Source: an uncultured Gammaproteobacteria bacterium (lineage in GTDB: Bacteria; Pseudomonadota; Gammaproteobacteria; GCA-2729495). Taken from it: a stretch of DNA of 53,279 bases. The notes beneath the pieces were generated by a model that had not been told where the DNA came from, did not search any database, and saw only the letters and a list, made by a program, of their open reading frames with translations. The DNA lies in the NCBI GenBank assembly GCA_947258805.1, contig CAMYJV010000001.1, forward strand, positions 1-53,279, given 5' to 3'. Numbering within the stretch: the stretch's first letter is position 1; every line of letters starts with the position of its first letter. The position numbers and the translations under genes are program-made. Positions 42,817-52,413 of this stretch are shown piece by piece.

Positions 42817-44184
42817 CTAGCCATAAACCCTCTGCGGCAACCACGTCACCAGCTCGGGCCATGTGGCGAGCAGCACCAGCATCAGTAACTGGATCACGAC
42901 GAAGGGCAGCACGCCCCGGTACATGTCCGTGGTCTTCACCTCCGGGGGTGCGACGCCGCGCAGGTAAAACAGCGCAAACCCGAAGGGTGGCGTGAGGAAG
43001 GAAGTCTGCAGGTTGATGGCAATCATGATGCCGAGCCACACCGGGTCAAGGCCCATCGCGAGCAGTACCGGCCCGACTATCGGCACTACGACGAAGGTGA
43101 TCTCGATGAAATCCAGCACGAAGCCCAGCAGGAACATCACGAGCATGACCACGATCACCGCGCCGGCAGTACCGCCGGGCAGGCCGGTGAGCAGGTCGCG
43201 CACCACGTCGTCACCACCGTAGCCGCGGAATACCAATGAGAACAGCGAGGCCCCGATCAGGATCAGGAAGACCATGCTGCTGATCCGCGTGGTGCTGCGG
43301 CAGATCTCCGCCAGTCGCGACAGCTTCAGTTGCCGGCGGGCCGCCGCCAGGATCAACGCGCCCGTCGCGCCCACCGCCGCGGCTTCCGTAGGCGTCGCCA
43401 GCCCCCCGATGATGGAGCCCAGCACAGCCACCATCAGGACCAGCGGCGGCAGCAAGGCCTTTAGGACGCGGCCCGCCAGGCCGCCGGTGGCATCTTCCGG
43501 CAAGCGGCCGGGGGGCATGGCGGCAGGACGCAGCACGGCCAGCAACAGCAACCAGGCGATATACGCCGCGACGAGCAGCAGGCCCGGAATCAGCGCGCCA
43601 ACGAACAGGTCGCCGACGGATACGGTGTCCGGGCTGAAGACCCCTTGTGTCAATTGCGCCTGCTGGTAGGCGGAGCCGAGGACATCGCCGAGCAGCACCA
43701 GGATGATGGATGGCGGGATGATCTGACCGAGGGTGCCCGATGCGCTGATCGTGCCGGTCGCGATGGCCGGGTCATAACCGCGTTTCAGCATGGTCGGTAA
43801 AGACAACAGGCCCATGGTCACGACCGTGGCACCAACGATGCCGGTGCTCGCAGCCAGCAGCATCCCCACCAGCGTTACGGCGATGGCGAGTCCGCCGCGC
43901 AGCCGGCCAAACAGCAGTCCCAGGGTATCCAGGAGATCTTCCGCGATGCGCGCGCGTTCCAGCGTGACGCCCATGAACACGAACAGCGGCACGGCCACCA
44001 GGGTACCGTTGCCCATGATGCCGAACACGCGGGCCGGCATCGTGCCGAGAAAAGCCGTGTCGAAGGCGCCGGTAACAGTGCCGCCCAGGGCGAATAGCAA
44101 TGCGGTCCCGGCCAGGGTGAAAGCCACCGGGAAGCCGGCGAGCATTACCGCAACCACGGCCAGGAACATGACCAGGGCCATCAC
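42817..44184 (-). CDS. TRAP transporter large permease (DctM-like)
   Basis: A 455-residue, roughly 12-helix membrane protein, the transport subunit of a TRAP system driven by sodium or proton gradients. Motifs are FPVAFTLAGTALLFAL, GNGTLVAVPLFVFMG, ASTGIVGATVVTMGLLSLPTML, GTLGQIIPPSIILVLLGDVLG and DFIEITFVVVPIVGPVL. The segment FSPDTVSVGDLFVGALIPGL is typical of TakM-type large permeases for keto- or hydroxy-acids. It overlaps dctQ by 4 bases. No binding-protein gene is adjacent. Confidence 0.93.
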   Translation of the reverse strand: MMALVMFLAVVAVMLAGFPVAFTLAGTALLFALGGTVTGAFDTAFLGTMPARVFGIMGNGTLVAVPLFVFMGVTLERARIAEDLLDTLGLLFGRLRGGLAIAVTLVGMLLAASTGIVGATVVTMGLLSLPTMLKRGYDPAIATGTISASGTLGQIIPPSIILVLLGDVLGSAYQQAQLTQGVFSPDTVSVGDLFVGALIPGLLLVAAYIAWLLLLAVLRPAAMPPGRLPEDATGGLAGRVLKALLPPLVLMVAVLGSIIGGLATPTEAAAVGATGALILAAARRQLKLSRLAEICRSTTRISSMVFLILIGASLFSLVFRGYGGDDVVRDLLTGLPGGTAGAVIVVMLVMFLLGFVLDFIEITFVVVPIVGPVLLAMGLDPVWLGIMIAINLQTSFLTPPFGFALFYLRGVAPPEVKTTDMYRGVLPFVVIQLLMLVLLATWPELVTWLPQRVYG

Positions 44185-44693
44185 GGCTGGGGTTTCCCCA
44201 ACAGCACGCCGAGACTGCGCGCGCCCAGCACCAGGGCCTGCAACAGCAGCAGCAGCGCAGTGACCGGGATCATGCTCTTGAGCAGCGGCACGGCTGGATA
44301 GATCAGCCCACCGGCCTCGCCTGAGCCTTCCTGAATTGCCCAGGAGGCGAGCACGTAGTCGAGACTGCCCCAGAACAGGAACAGGGCAACCGGAATCAAA
44401 AACAGCAGGGTCCCTGACAGATCGATTACCGCGCGGCGTCGGTCACTCGCCTGGCGGTAGAAGACATCCACGCGCACATGCTCGTCCCGTGCCAGTGTGT
44501 AGCTCGCGCCGAGCATGAACACCGCCGCGTGCATCCAGGTCACGGATTCCTGCAGCCAGATCCAGCCGATGTCGAAAAGGTAACGTAGTACGACAATCGT
44601 GAAAGTGACTACCACCATGGCGAGAGTTAGCCACGCGACGCTGCGGCCGATCAGGACGTTAGCCCGCTCCAGTTGCGCCAGCAGCCGCGCCAT
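44181..44693 (-). CDS. TRAP transporter small permease (DctQ-like)
   Basis: A 170-residue four-helix protein. It begins with a basic N-terminus, then WLTLAMVVVTFTIVVLRYLFDIGWIWLQESVTWMHAAVFMLGASYTLARDEHVRVDVFY, which contains the conserved WxxE and HVRVD features of DctQ. It is 4 bases downstream of trkH and overlaps dctM, so the TRAP pair may be expressed from the trkH transcript. Confidence 0.93.
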   Translation of the reverse strand: MARLLAQLERANVLIGRSVAWLTLAMVVVTFTIVVLRYLFDIGWIWLQESVTWMHAAVFMLGASYTLARDEHVRVDVFYRQASDRRRAVIDLSGTLLFLIPVALFLFWGSLDYVLASWAIQEGSGEAGGLIYPAVPLLKSMIPVTALLLLLQALVLGARSLGVLLGKPQP

Positions 44694-44697
44694 CAGC

Positions 44698-46149
44698 TCA
44701 GGGGCGCCAGAAGGTACGGGATGCCAGGACCAACAGCGTGAAAATTTCCAGGCGGCCCAGCAGCATGGCCAGGATACAGACCCACTTGGCGATGTCGTTC
44801 ACGCTGCCGAAACCCTTCGCCACCTCACCGAGGCCCGGGCCAAGGTTATTCATGCTGGCAGCAACGGCGGAGAAGGCCGTGACCTGGTCCAGGCCGGTGG
44901 CCAGCAGCACGATCATCATGATCACAAAGAGCACGACGTAGACGGCAAAGAAACCCCACACTGCGTCCACGACCCGCTGCGGCACCGCCATGCGACCGAG
45001 CTTTACCGGCATCTCCGCGCTGGGGTGGACCAGGCGCCGCACCTCCCGTGCCCCCTGGCGGTACAACAGCAGCACGCGGATCACCTTCATACCGCCAGCC
45101 GTCGATCCGGCGCAACCGCCCACGAAACTTGCAAACAGCAGTACCACCGGCAGCGCGCCCGGCCAGATGCTGAAGTCCGTGGTAGTAAAGCCAGTGGTCG
45201 TGGCGATGGAAACTGCTTGAAACACCCCGTTCACGACAGTATCCGGTGCGGTGTCGTACTGGCCCTGGGCGAACAGTCGCGCCACGATGAAAACAATCAG
45301 GCCGCCGAGCAACGCGCAATAAGCACGAAACTCGGGTTCGCTGAAGTAGTGGCGCACTGACGACGAGCGCCAGGCCATGAAATGGAGCGAGAAATTGATC
45401 CCGGCCAGGAACATGAACCCGACAGCCACGAGATCGATCCAGATACTGTCGAAGTAGCCGATGCTCGCATCGTGGGTGGAAAAGCCGCCGATCGCCACGG
45501 TGGTGAAGCTGTGGCACACGGCGTCGAACACGTCCATGCCGGCCAGCCAGTAGCTCAGCGCGCAGGCCACCGTGAGGCCCAGGTAGATGTACCAAAGGGC
45601 CTTCGCAGTTTCAGTGATACGCGGCGTGAGCTTGGTGTCTTTCACGGGCCCGGGCGTTTCGGCCCGGTAGAGCTGCATGCCGCCGACGCCGAGCATGGGC
45701 AGAATGGCCACCGCCAGCACGATGATGCCCATGCCGCCCAGCCACTGCAGCTGCTGGCGGTAATAGAGAATGGATGGCGGCAACTCGTCGAGTCCCGACA
45801 GCACGGTGGCGCCGGTGGTGGTCAGCCCGGAGATGGCTTCGAAGACTGCGTCCGTGACGCTCAGTGACGGCTGCTCGGAAAACAACAAAGGCGCGGCGCC
45901 AAAGGTACCCAGCACCACCCAGAAGGCGGCCACCACCAGGAAACCGTCGCGCAGGCGCAGGTCGCGGTTTTCTTTGCGCACCGGGAACCAGATCACCAGC
46001 CCGGCCACCAGGTTGGCGGCGAAGCCGTAAATAAAAGCCATTGCGGCGCCATCGCTGAAGGCGATGGAGATCAATACGGGCGGCAGCATGGTGGTGCTGA
46101 ATAGCATCAGCAGCAGCCCGAGAATTCGCTGGGTGGCAGTCAGCCGCAT
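44698..46149 (-). CDS. trkH: Trk potassium uptake protein TrkH
   Basis: A 483-residue potassium channel subunit of the SKT family: four membrane-pore-membrane repeats with selectivity-filter-like segments (SGLTTTGATVLSG, VAIGGFSTHDASIGY, ATTTGFTTTDFSIW, NNLGPGLGEV) and the FVGGCAGSTAGGMKVIR loop. It works with TrkA to import K+ across the inner membrane. It lies 47 bases after trkA. Confidence 0.96.
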   Translation of the reverse strand: MRLTATQRILGLLLMLFSTTMLPPVLISIAFSDGAAMAFIYGFAANLVAGLVIWFPVRKENRDLRLRDGFLVVAAFWVVLGTFGAAPLLFSEQPSLSVTDAVFEAISGLTTTGATVLSGLDELPPSILYYRQQLQWLGGMGIIVLAVAILPMLGVGGMQLYRAETPGPVKDTKLTPRITETAKALWYIYLGLTVACALSYWLAGMDVFDAVCHSFTTVAIGGFSTHDASIGYFDSIWIDLVAVGFMFLAGINFSLHFMAWRSSSVRHYFSEPEFRAYCALLGGLIVFIVARLFAQGQYDTAPDTVVNGVFQAVSIATTTGFTTTDFSIWPGALPVVLLFASFVGGCAGSTAGGMKVIRVLLLYRQGAREVRRLVHPSAEMPVKLGRMAVPQRVVDAVWGFFAVYVVLFVIMMIVLLATGLDQVTAFSAVAASMNNLGPGLGEVAKGFGSVNDIAKWVCILAMLLGRLEIFTLLVLASRTFWRP

Positions 46150-46196
46150 CGTATCCGGATCCGGGGCTCAACGGCCCGCGTGCGTGTCCTCGTGGC

Positions 46197-47585
46197 TCAA
46201 AAGCTCACGCCCACTTCGAACAGCCGCTCCACTTCGTCAGTCTGACGGCGGTCAGAGATGAACAATATGACGTGATCGTCTTCCTGGACGACGCTGTCGT
46301 GGTGGGCTTCCAGGATCTTGTTGTCGCGGAAAATCGCGACGATGGCCGTCCCGGGCGGCAGCGGAATGTCCTCTACCGATTTGTCTACCACCTTGGAGTC
46401 GGCTGCAGAGCCGTGGACAATGGCCTCGATGGCTTCGGCGCGGCCCCGGCGCATGGAGTGCACCCGCACCACGTCACCACGGCGCACATGGGCCAGCAGC
46501 GCACCGATCGTAATCTGCTGCGGGGAAATGGCGACGTCGATAGTGCCGGCTTCCACCAGTTCTGCGTAAGACGGCCGGTTGATCAGCGCCATGACTTTCT
46601 TACAGCCGATTCTCTTGGCGAGCATGGCCGACAGGATGTTGGCCTCCTCGGCGTTGGTGACAGAGACGAAAATGTCGGCCCCGTCGACATTCTCCTCGAG
46701 CAGCAATTCCTCGTCGGCCGCGTCACCGTGCAGCACGATGGCTTTGCCCAACCGTTCGGAGATCACCTTGGCACGCTGGCGGTTACGCTCGATGATCTTG
46801 ACCTGGTTGGTGTCTTCCAGCGCAGCGGCGAGGCGGAAGCCGATATTGCCGCCGCCGGCAATGATCACGCGGCGTACCGTGTCTTCCGGGCGGCGCATTT
46901 CAGACATGACGAGACGGGTGTCTTTGCGGCTGGCGATGAAAAAGACTTCGTCATCTTCGCGAATCAGCGTGTTGCCGTCGGGCAGGATGCCCTCGTCATT
47001 GCGGTAGATGGCGGCGATACGGGTCTGCACGCCGGGAATGTGCTCCTTCAGCGTCTTGATTTGCTGATCCACCAGCAGGCCGCCGCGGTGGGCGCGTGCA
47101 CCCACCAGCCGCACTTCCCCGCCAGAAAAGTCCAGCACCTGGAAAGCGCCGGGAAAGTGGATCAGCTGTTCGATGTGCTCCATCACCAGCTGCTCGGGGC
47201 TGATGGCCACATCCACCGGCAGTGCCGCCTGCGCGAACAGCTGCTCGCCCTCGCGACCGCGGTAGTTGATGTACTCGGTGCTGCGGATGCGCGCGATCTT
47301 GGTCGGCGTGCGAAAAAAGGTGTAAGCCACCTGGCAGGCCACCATGTTGATCTCGTCACGGCTGGTCAGCGCGATCACGATATCGGCGTCGCGGGCTCCG
47401 GCGCGGGCCAGGACGTCGGGATAGGAGGCATTGCCCACTACGGTGCGAATATCGAGGCGGTCCTGGAGGTCGCGCAACACCGTCGCGTTGATATCGACCA
47501 CCGTGACTTCGTTGGCTTCCTCTCGCGCCAGTTGATAGGCGGCGGTCGAGCCGACCTGGCCGGCACCGAGAATGAGAATGTTCAT
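46197..47585 (-). CDS. trkA: Trk potassium transporter peripheral subunit TrkA
   Basis: A 462-residue cytoplasmic regulator with two RCK units. The first Rossmann NAD-binding motif is MNILILGAGQVGSTAAYQLA and the second is VIIAGGGNIGFRLAAALE; each is followed by a TrkA_C domain (VAISPEQLVMEHIEQLI and related; GTIDVAISPQQITIGALLAHV). Nucleotide binding gates TrkH. Gene order trkA-trkH on the minus strand suggests one operon that runs on into the TRAP genes. Confidence 0.96.
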   Translation of the reverse strand: MNILILGAGQVGSTAAYQLAREEANEVTVVDINATVLRDLQDRLDIRTVVGNASYPDVLARAGARDADIVIALTSRDEINMVACQVAYTFFRTPTKIARIRSTEYINYRGREGEQLFAQAALPVDVAISPEQLVMEHIEQLIHFPGAFQVLDFSGGEVRLVGARAHRGGLLVDQQIKTLKEHIPGVQTRIAAIYRNDEGILPDGNTLIREDDEVFFIASRKDTRLVMSEMRRPEDTVRRVIIAGGGNIGFRLAAALEDTNQVKIIERNRQRAKVISERLGKAIVLHGDAADEELLLEENVDGADIFVSVTNAEEANILSAMLAKRIGCKKVMALINRPSYAELVEAGTIDVAISPQQITIGALLAHVRRGDVVRVHSMRRGRAEAIEAIVHGSAADSKVVDKSVEDIPLPPGTAIVAIFRDNKILEAHHDSVVQEDDHVILFISDRRQTDEVERLFEVGVSF

Positions 47586-47621
47586 GGTTGACCGTTTGGG
47601 GCTTCGCGCGCGACGCGAATA

Positions 47622-49796
47622 TTACATGACTTCCAGGCCAGCATAGGACATGACCAGCCACTTTGTGCCCGCGGTCTCAAAATTGACCTGCACGCGGGCG
47701 TGGGCGCCGGCACCCTCGCAGCTCAGCACCACGCCCTCGCCGAACTTCTGGTGGAGCACCCGCTGGCCAAGGCTCAGGGCGCCGGGGTCGTCCTGCGGGG
47801 TGCCGAAGGACGAAGCCGAGCCACGGCGAAACACCGGCTGGGATACGCGCAGGGCCGGGCGGACCTCCTCGACGAGCTCTTCCGGGATCTCGCTGATGAA
47901 GCGCGACGCCGTGCCGAAGTTGTCCACCCCGTGCATGCGGCGCTGTTCCGCGTAGCTGATATAGAGTGTTTCCATCGCCCGGGTGGCGCCCACGTAGCAG
48001 AGCCGACGTTCCTCCTCCAGCCCGCCGGGATCGTTCAGCGAGCGCCGGTGCGGAAAGAGACCTTCCTCCAGGCCGGTCAGAAACACCATCGGGAATTCCA
48101 GTCCCTTCGCCGAGTGCAGCGTCATCAGCTGCACGCAGTCTTCCCAGGCATCGCCCTGGGCATCGCCCGATTCCAGTACTGCGTGGGCCAGGAATGCCTG
48201 CAGGGGCGTCATGTCCGCCTCTTCTTCCGTCTCGGCCGGTTCGAAGCCGCGCGCCGCACTGACCAGTTCGTCGAGGTTCTCCAGCCGCGCCTCGGCGCGG
48301 TCGCGGGGCTCCTTGCGGTAGTGGTCCACGATACCGCTGTGCCGGATCACGTGGTCTACCCGTTCGTGCAGGGCCAGGCCTTCGGTGTCTGCAGCCAAGG
48401 CCTCGATGAGCTGCATGAAGCCCTGCAGTGCCGAGGCGGCCCGGCCGGAGAGCTGGCCGCCCGCCGACGAACACGCCGCCTGCCACAACGATGTGCCGTA
48501 GGCGCGTGCGTAACCGCGCACTGATTCGACGGTGCGTGCGCCGATGCCGCGGGTGGGCAGGTTTACGACCCGCTCGAAAGAGGGGTCATCATCACGGTTG
48601 GCGATCAGGCGCAGGTAGGCCAGCGCGTCCTTGATTTCGGCGCGTTCGAAAAAGCGTTGGCCCCCGTATACCCGGTAAGGGATATTCTCGCGCAGCATGG
48701 CCTCTTCGAAGACACGCGACTGGGCATTCGACCGATACAGCACCGCGCAGTCGCGGCGGGCATGTCCCTTCGACGACCAGTCCTGAATCCGGGCCGTCAC
48801 GAAGTCGGCCTCGTCACGTTCGTTGTACGCGTTGTACAGGTGCAGCGGTTCGCCGTCGCTGCCATCGGTCCACAATTCTTTGCCGAGCCGGCCGCTGTTG
48901 TTACTGATGATGGAGTTGGCGGCCTTCAGAATCGTGCCGGTGGAGCGGTAGTTTTGCTCCAGCTTCACCGTGCGCACGCGCGGAAAGTCTTTCTGGAAAC
49001 GCGCGAGGTGTTCCATGCGGGCGCCGCGCCAGCGGTAGATAGACTGGTCGTCGTCACCCACCGCGAAGGGCACGCCGGTACTGCCGACCAGCACGCGCAG
49101 CCACGCGTACTGAATGGCGTTCGTATCCTGAAACTCGTCCACCAACACGTGGCGGAAGCGGCGCTGGTAACGGGCCAGCAGTTCCGGATTTTTCAGCCAG
49201 ACCTCGTGGGCGCGCAGCAGCAACTCTGCAAAGTCCACCAGGCCGCGCTGGTCGCAGAGTTCCTGGTACTGGCGGTACAGATGAATCAGCTGGCGGCGCG
49301 TGTCGTCGCCGTCGTCCTTTACATGATCCGGGCGCCGGCCCTCATCTTTCTGGGCGTTGATGAACCACTGGATCTCGCGGGGTACCCAGGTGCCTTCGTC
49401 CAGCTCCAGGTCACGTACCAGCCGGCGAAGCAGCCGTTGCTGGTCGTCTGAGTCGATGATCTGAAAGTCTTGCGGCAGGCCGGCCTCGCGCCAGTGGCGG
49501 CGGAGCAGCCGGTGGGCAAGGCCGTGAAAGGTGCCGACCCACAGGGCATCTACCGGCATGTCGAGGAGCGCGCCGATACGCGCGCGCATCTCCGCCGCGG
49601 CCTTGTTGGTGAAGGTGACGGCAAGAATGCCCAGCGGCGATACGTTCTCAACCTGGATCAGCCACGCGATGCGGTGCACCAGCACACGGGTCTTGCCGCT
49701 ACCGGCGCCGGCAACCACCAGCACGGGTTCGTCGGGCGCGGTGACCGCCTCACGCTGCGCGTCGTTCAGCGGGTCGATGATGGGCGTCACGTCCAT
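47622..49796 (-). CDS. uvrD: DNA helicase II (UvrD)
   Basis: A 724-residue superfamily 1A 3'-5' helicase for nucleotide-excision and mismatch repair. The sequence starts LNDAQREAVTAPDEPVLVVAGAGSGKTRVLVHR (Q-motif and Walker A), has VLVDEFQDTNAIQYAWL (motif II), GDDDQSIYRWRGA (motif III), and the late motifs TLHSAKGLEFPMVFLTGLEEG and YVGATRAMETLYIS. The C-terminal part ends in a Tudor-like region (KFGEGVVLSCEGAGAHARVQV), as in E. coli UvrD. Length is normal. A 28-base gap separates it from the upstream gene at 49825. Confidence 0.96.
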   Translation of the reverse strand: MDVTPIIDPLNDAQREAVTAPDEPVLVVAGAGSGKTRVLVHRIAWLIQVENVSPLGILAVTFTNKAAAEMRARIGALLDMPVDALWVGTFHGLAHRLLRRHWREAGLPQDFQIIDSDDQQRLLRRLVRDLELDEGTWVPREIQWFINAQKDEGRRPDHVKDDGDDTRRQLIHLYRQYQELCDQRGLVDFAELLLRAHEVWLKNPELLARYQRRFRHVLVDEFQDTNAIQYAWLRVLVGSTGVPFAVGDDDQSIYRWRGARMEHLARFQKDFPRVRTVKLEQNYRSTGTILKAANSIISNNSGRLGKELWTDGSDGEPLHLYNAYNERDEADFVTARIQDWSSKGHARRDCAVLYRSNAQSRVFEEAMLRENIPYRVYGGQRFFERAEIKDALAYLRLIANRDDDPSFERVVNLPTRGIGARTVESVRGYARAYGTSLWQAACSSAGGQLSGRAASALQGFMQLIEALAADTEGLALHERVDHVIRHSGIVDHYRKEPRDRAEARLENLDELVSAARGFEPAETEEEADMTPLQAFLAHAVLESGDAQGDAWEDCVQLMTLHSAKGLEFPMVFLTGLEEGLFPHRRSLNDPGGLEEERRLCYVGATRAMETLYISYAEQRRMHGVDNFGTASRFISEIPEELVEEVRPALRVSQPVFRRGSASSFGTPQDDPGALSLGQRVLHQKFGEGVVLSCEGAGAHARVQVNFETAGTKWLVMSYAGLEVM

Positions 49797-49824
49797 CAGT
49801 TCAGTCTAACAGTCACGTGCGGTG

Positions 49825-50823
49825 TCAGTTGCTGGTGCAGACGTAGAGCAGGCGGAGCGCACCACTACCGTCCAGCACCTGGGTACTTAGGCACGCTTCG
49901 AGTTCAAGGGTGCTGACGATGGGATTCAAAGTGTCCTGGCACGGCAGCCGGGCCGCGGCGTCCGTGCCGGCCATGAATACCGGTGGCGGTGTCGTGTTGA
50001 TCGGCGCGAAGCCCGCTGCGCGCCGCGCGCTGCCCAGCGCAATGAAATCACCGAATGACTGGTTGCAGGCCATGCGCACGCGCTCTGCCGGGTTTCGGCC
50101 CGCGAGGTCGCTTACCCATTCCAGCAGCGACTCGTCGGTCACCGGTTCGCCCCCGTCGCGCATGGCCGTAACGGCACTGACGAAGGCCTGGTAGCGCAGG
50201 TTGTTTTCCGTGTCCCGGCCGCCCACTCGGCTGAGCTTGCGCGCATAGTCGCGGTCTGGCGCAAAGTCCTCGGGACGGACATCGGCCAGGGTCTCCTGCA
50301 GAGACGCCATTTGCAGCAAGGCGTTCACGGACCCCTGCTCCGCTGCCCGCTGGAACAGCTCCAGTGCGCCGAAGGCGTCAGTCAGGCGGGTGCGGGCCGC
50401 GAGTTCGTGGGTAGCGCCCATGTCGTTGTCCCGACTCATGACATCTAGCGTGGCTTCGTCCAGCGATGCGTAGTAGTCGCGCAGCGAGGAATCCGGATTG
50501 ATTCCCAGCAGCGGGTTGGCGCCGAAGAATCCGCGCGCTTCGTACCATTGTCGGGTCGCGTCGATTGCCGCATCGGCGTCCAGGCCCAGCGAGTCGAGCA
50601 ATGCGCCCAGGGTGGCGGGGCCGTCGACAATGGGCAACGCTGACGCCATTGTTTCCTGCGTGGCTACGACTCGCGTAGAGCCTGCGGTGGCGGCTCGCGG
50701 CGCGGCGTCCCGGGCAGGCGGCGTCACGGCTTCCAGGCCCGAATTGCCGAATTGGCGCACGACGTAAAGCAGCACGCCGAGCAGCGCGGTGGAAAGCAAT
50801 ATCGATATGTTGGTGCGGTCCAC
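49825..50823 (-). CDS. Membrane-anchored hypothetical protein
   Basis: A 332-residue protein, not recognised. It has an N-terminal helix (ISILLSTALLGVLLYVVRQF), a low-complexity Ala/Pro/Thr linker, and a soluble helical part in which GALELFQRAAEQGSVNALLQMASLQE resembles a single Sel1/TPR-type repeat. The C-terminal segment carries three spaced cysteines (VRMACNQSF, RLPCQDTL, LEACLST and a final YVCTSN), suggesting disulfides in the periplasm. It precedes uvrD and follows ctaA; no functional link is evident. Confidence 0.7.
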   Translation of the reverse strand: MDRTNISILLSTALLGVLLYVVRQFGNSGLEAVTPPARDAAPRAATAGSTRVVATQETMASALPIVDGPATLGALLDSLGLDADAAIDATRQWYEARGFFGANPLLGINPDSSLRDYYASLDEATLDVMSRDNDMGATHELAARTRLTDAFGALELFQRAAEQGSVNALLQMASLQETLADVRPEDFAPDRDYARKLSRVGGRDTENNLRYQAFVSAVTAMRDGGEPVTDESLLEWVSDLAGRNPAERVRMACNQSFGDFIALGSARRAAGFAPINTTPPPVFMAGTDAAARLPCQDTLNPIVSTLELEACLSTQVLDGSGALRLLYVCTSN

Positions 50824-50835
50824 GGGTTGAGCCTG

Positions 50836-51834
50836 TCAGGCGTGCACGTGGCGATACCTCGCGGCGGCGTGGTTCAGGTTTACCATCGCAAGGAGCAGCA
50901 GCGCCGCAACGCCGTTGTGGGCCGTTGCCAGGCTCAGCGGCAGGCCGAGCCAGACGATGCTGAGGCCCAGTAACACCTGCGCCGACAGTGCGAGTGCGAC
51001 CAGCGCGCCGGCCATGCCCAGTGGTCCGCCGCGGCGCAGGAAGCTCACCGCCAGGAATCCCAGCACCAGCGTCGTGATGCCGGCACCGAGCCTGTGCACG
51101 TAGTGGATGGCCACTCGCGCGGGCGCATCCAGCACGCCGAACTCATAGTCCACACCCAGCCCGCGCCACATCACGAAGCCTTCGGCGAAGTCGGCATCTG
51201 CAGGCCACCACTCTCCGCCGCAGGTTGGCAAGTCGGGACAGGCCAGCGCCGCGTAATTGGAGCTGGTCCAGCCGCCGAGCGAGATCTGACAGACCAGCAC
51301 CACCAGCCCGGCAACGGCGAACGGCGCGGCGCGTGGTGAACTGCCCCCGGCATTGCGTCGCCGGTGATCGAGAATCAGCCAGAACAGCAGGGCGGTCGTC
51401 GTCAGGCCGCCGAGCAGGTGCGCCATCACGATCAGGGGTTTCAACAACAGCGTCACGGTCCACATGCCGAGCAGGCCCTGGAAGATTACGGTGGCGAGCA
51501 GGATCAGCGGCAGCGTCACGGGTTGCTGAGGGTCGCGCCGGTTCCACCAGGCCAGCCCTGCGACGCCCATGATGAGCATGCCCAGCGTCGTGGCGAGGTA
51601 CCGGTGAATCATTTCCCGCCAGGCCTTGCCGGCGTCCAGCTCGCGTTCCGGAAAAGCCTCCTGAGCCTCGGCCCGCGCCGCCGCGTCGCCGGGCAGTACC
51701 AGCTCGCCGTAGCAGCCCGGCCAGTCCGGACAGCCGAGGCCGGCGTCGCTGAGCCGCACCCAGGCGCCGAGCATTACTACGCACAGGGCGACCAGGCAGG
51801 CCGTGTAACAAAGTCTGACGTACCAGCTATACAT
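50836..51834 (-). CDS. ctaA: Heme A synthase (CtaA/COX15)
   Basis: A 332-residue eight-helix membrane enzyme that oxidises heme O to heme A for cytochrome oxidase. The conserved His residues occur in EMIHRYLATTLGML, MAHLLGGLTTTALL, IHYVHRLGAGITTLV and ATAHNGVAALL, plus the WVRLSDAGLGCPDWPGCYG start and a Cys pair in ALACPDLPTCGGEW. It overlaps the upstream SCO-like gene by one base and belongs to the aa3-type oxidase assembly cluster. Confidence 0.95.
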   Translation of the reverse strand: MYSWYVRLCYTACLVALCVVMLGAWVRLSDAGLGCPDWPGCYGELVLPGDAAARAEAQEAFPERELDAGKAWREMIHRYLATTLGMLIMGVAGLAWWNRRDPQQPVTLPLILLATVIFQGLLGMWTVTLLLKPLIVMAHLLGGLTTTALLFWLILDHRRRNAGGSSPRAAPFAVAGLVVLVCQISLGGWTSSNYAALACPDLPTCGGEWWPADADFAEGFVMWRGLGVDYEFGVLDAPARVAIHYVHRLGAGITTLVLGFLAVSFLRRGGPLGMAGALVALALSAQVLLGLSIVWLGLPLSLATAHNGVAALLLLAMVNLNHAAARYRHVHA

Positions 51835-52400
51835 CAGCCGATCTGGGACACGCGCAGCAGTTTTTTCATGTCGGTGTGCATGTCACGCATGCCGAGATCC
51901 GCCGGGAAGCGCATCATCAGGTTGCCCAGGGGATCTACAACGAATATGGAGACCTGGCTACGCGCGTCGAAGCGGCTGAGTATATCCGCGCCGACGCTGG
52001 AGTTACGATTCACGATCAGCAGGTTGGGATGTTCGGCCATCACGAAGTGCAGATCCGGCTCGCCGCCTTCCACGATCCAGACCCGCTGCACGCGATCGCT
52101 GTCGCGGCCCAGGGCGAGGCGCAGCTGCCGCGTTTCGTAGAGTGCCTTTTGACAGGCGTCGCCGCAATCGCCGGGTGCCACGATGATCAGCGACCACAAG
52201 TCACGTAACCGGGCCTCGCCGTCGCTCCGCAACGGATTGTCCGGCAATTCCAGCGGGGGCGAGATCAGCTCGCCGTGTACTGCCTGTTCCGCCGGCCGCC
52301 AGGCGCTGCCGTAGTACAACCAGAAGGCCAGGGCGACGGGGCCGAGGAACAGCAAGGCGATCCCGATGAGTTGCAGCCGGCCTTTCGATTGCTTGTCCAT
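51834..52400 (-). CDS. SCO1-like membrane-anchored thioredoxin-fold protein
   Basis: A 188-residue protein with an N-terminal helix (LQLIGIALLFLGPVALAFWLYYG) and a periplasmic domain of thioredoxin-like character. The segment WSLIIVAPGDCGDACQKALYETRQLRLAL has CxxxC as in SCO/SenC copper-handling proteins, and VSIFVVDPLGNLMMRFP corresponds to the later strand region. No clear distal His is assigned, so copper binding is inferred. Its place between the SURF1 gene and ctaA supports a role in cytochrome-oxidase assembly. Confidence 0.78.
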   Translation of the reverse strand: MDKQSKGRLQLIGIALLFLGPVALAFWLYYGSAWRPAEQAVHGELISPPLELPDNPLRSDGEARLRDLWSLIIVAPGDCGDACQKALYETRQLRLALGRDSDRVQRVWIVEGGEPDLHFVMAEHPNLLIVNRNSSVGADILSRFDARSQVSIFVVDPLGNLMMRFPADLGMRDMHTDMKKLLRVSQIG

Positions 52401-52413
52401 CCTCTTGTATAGC

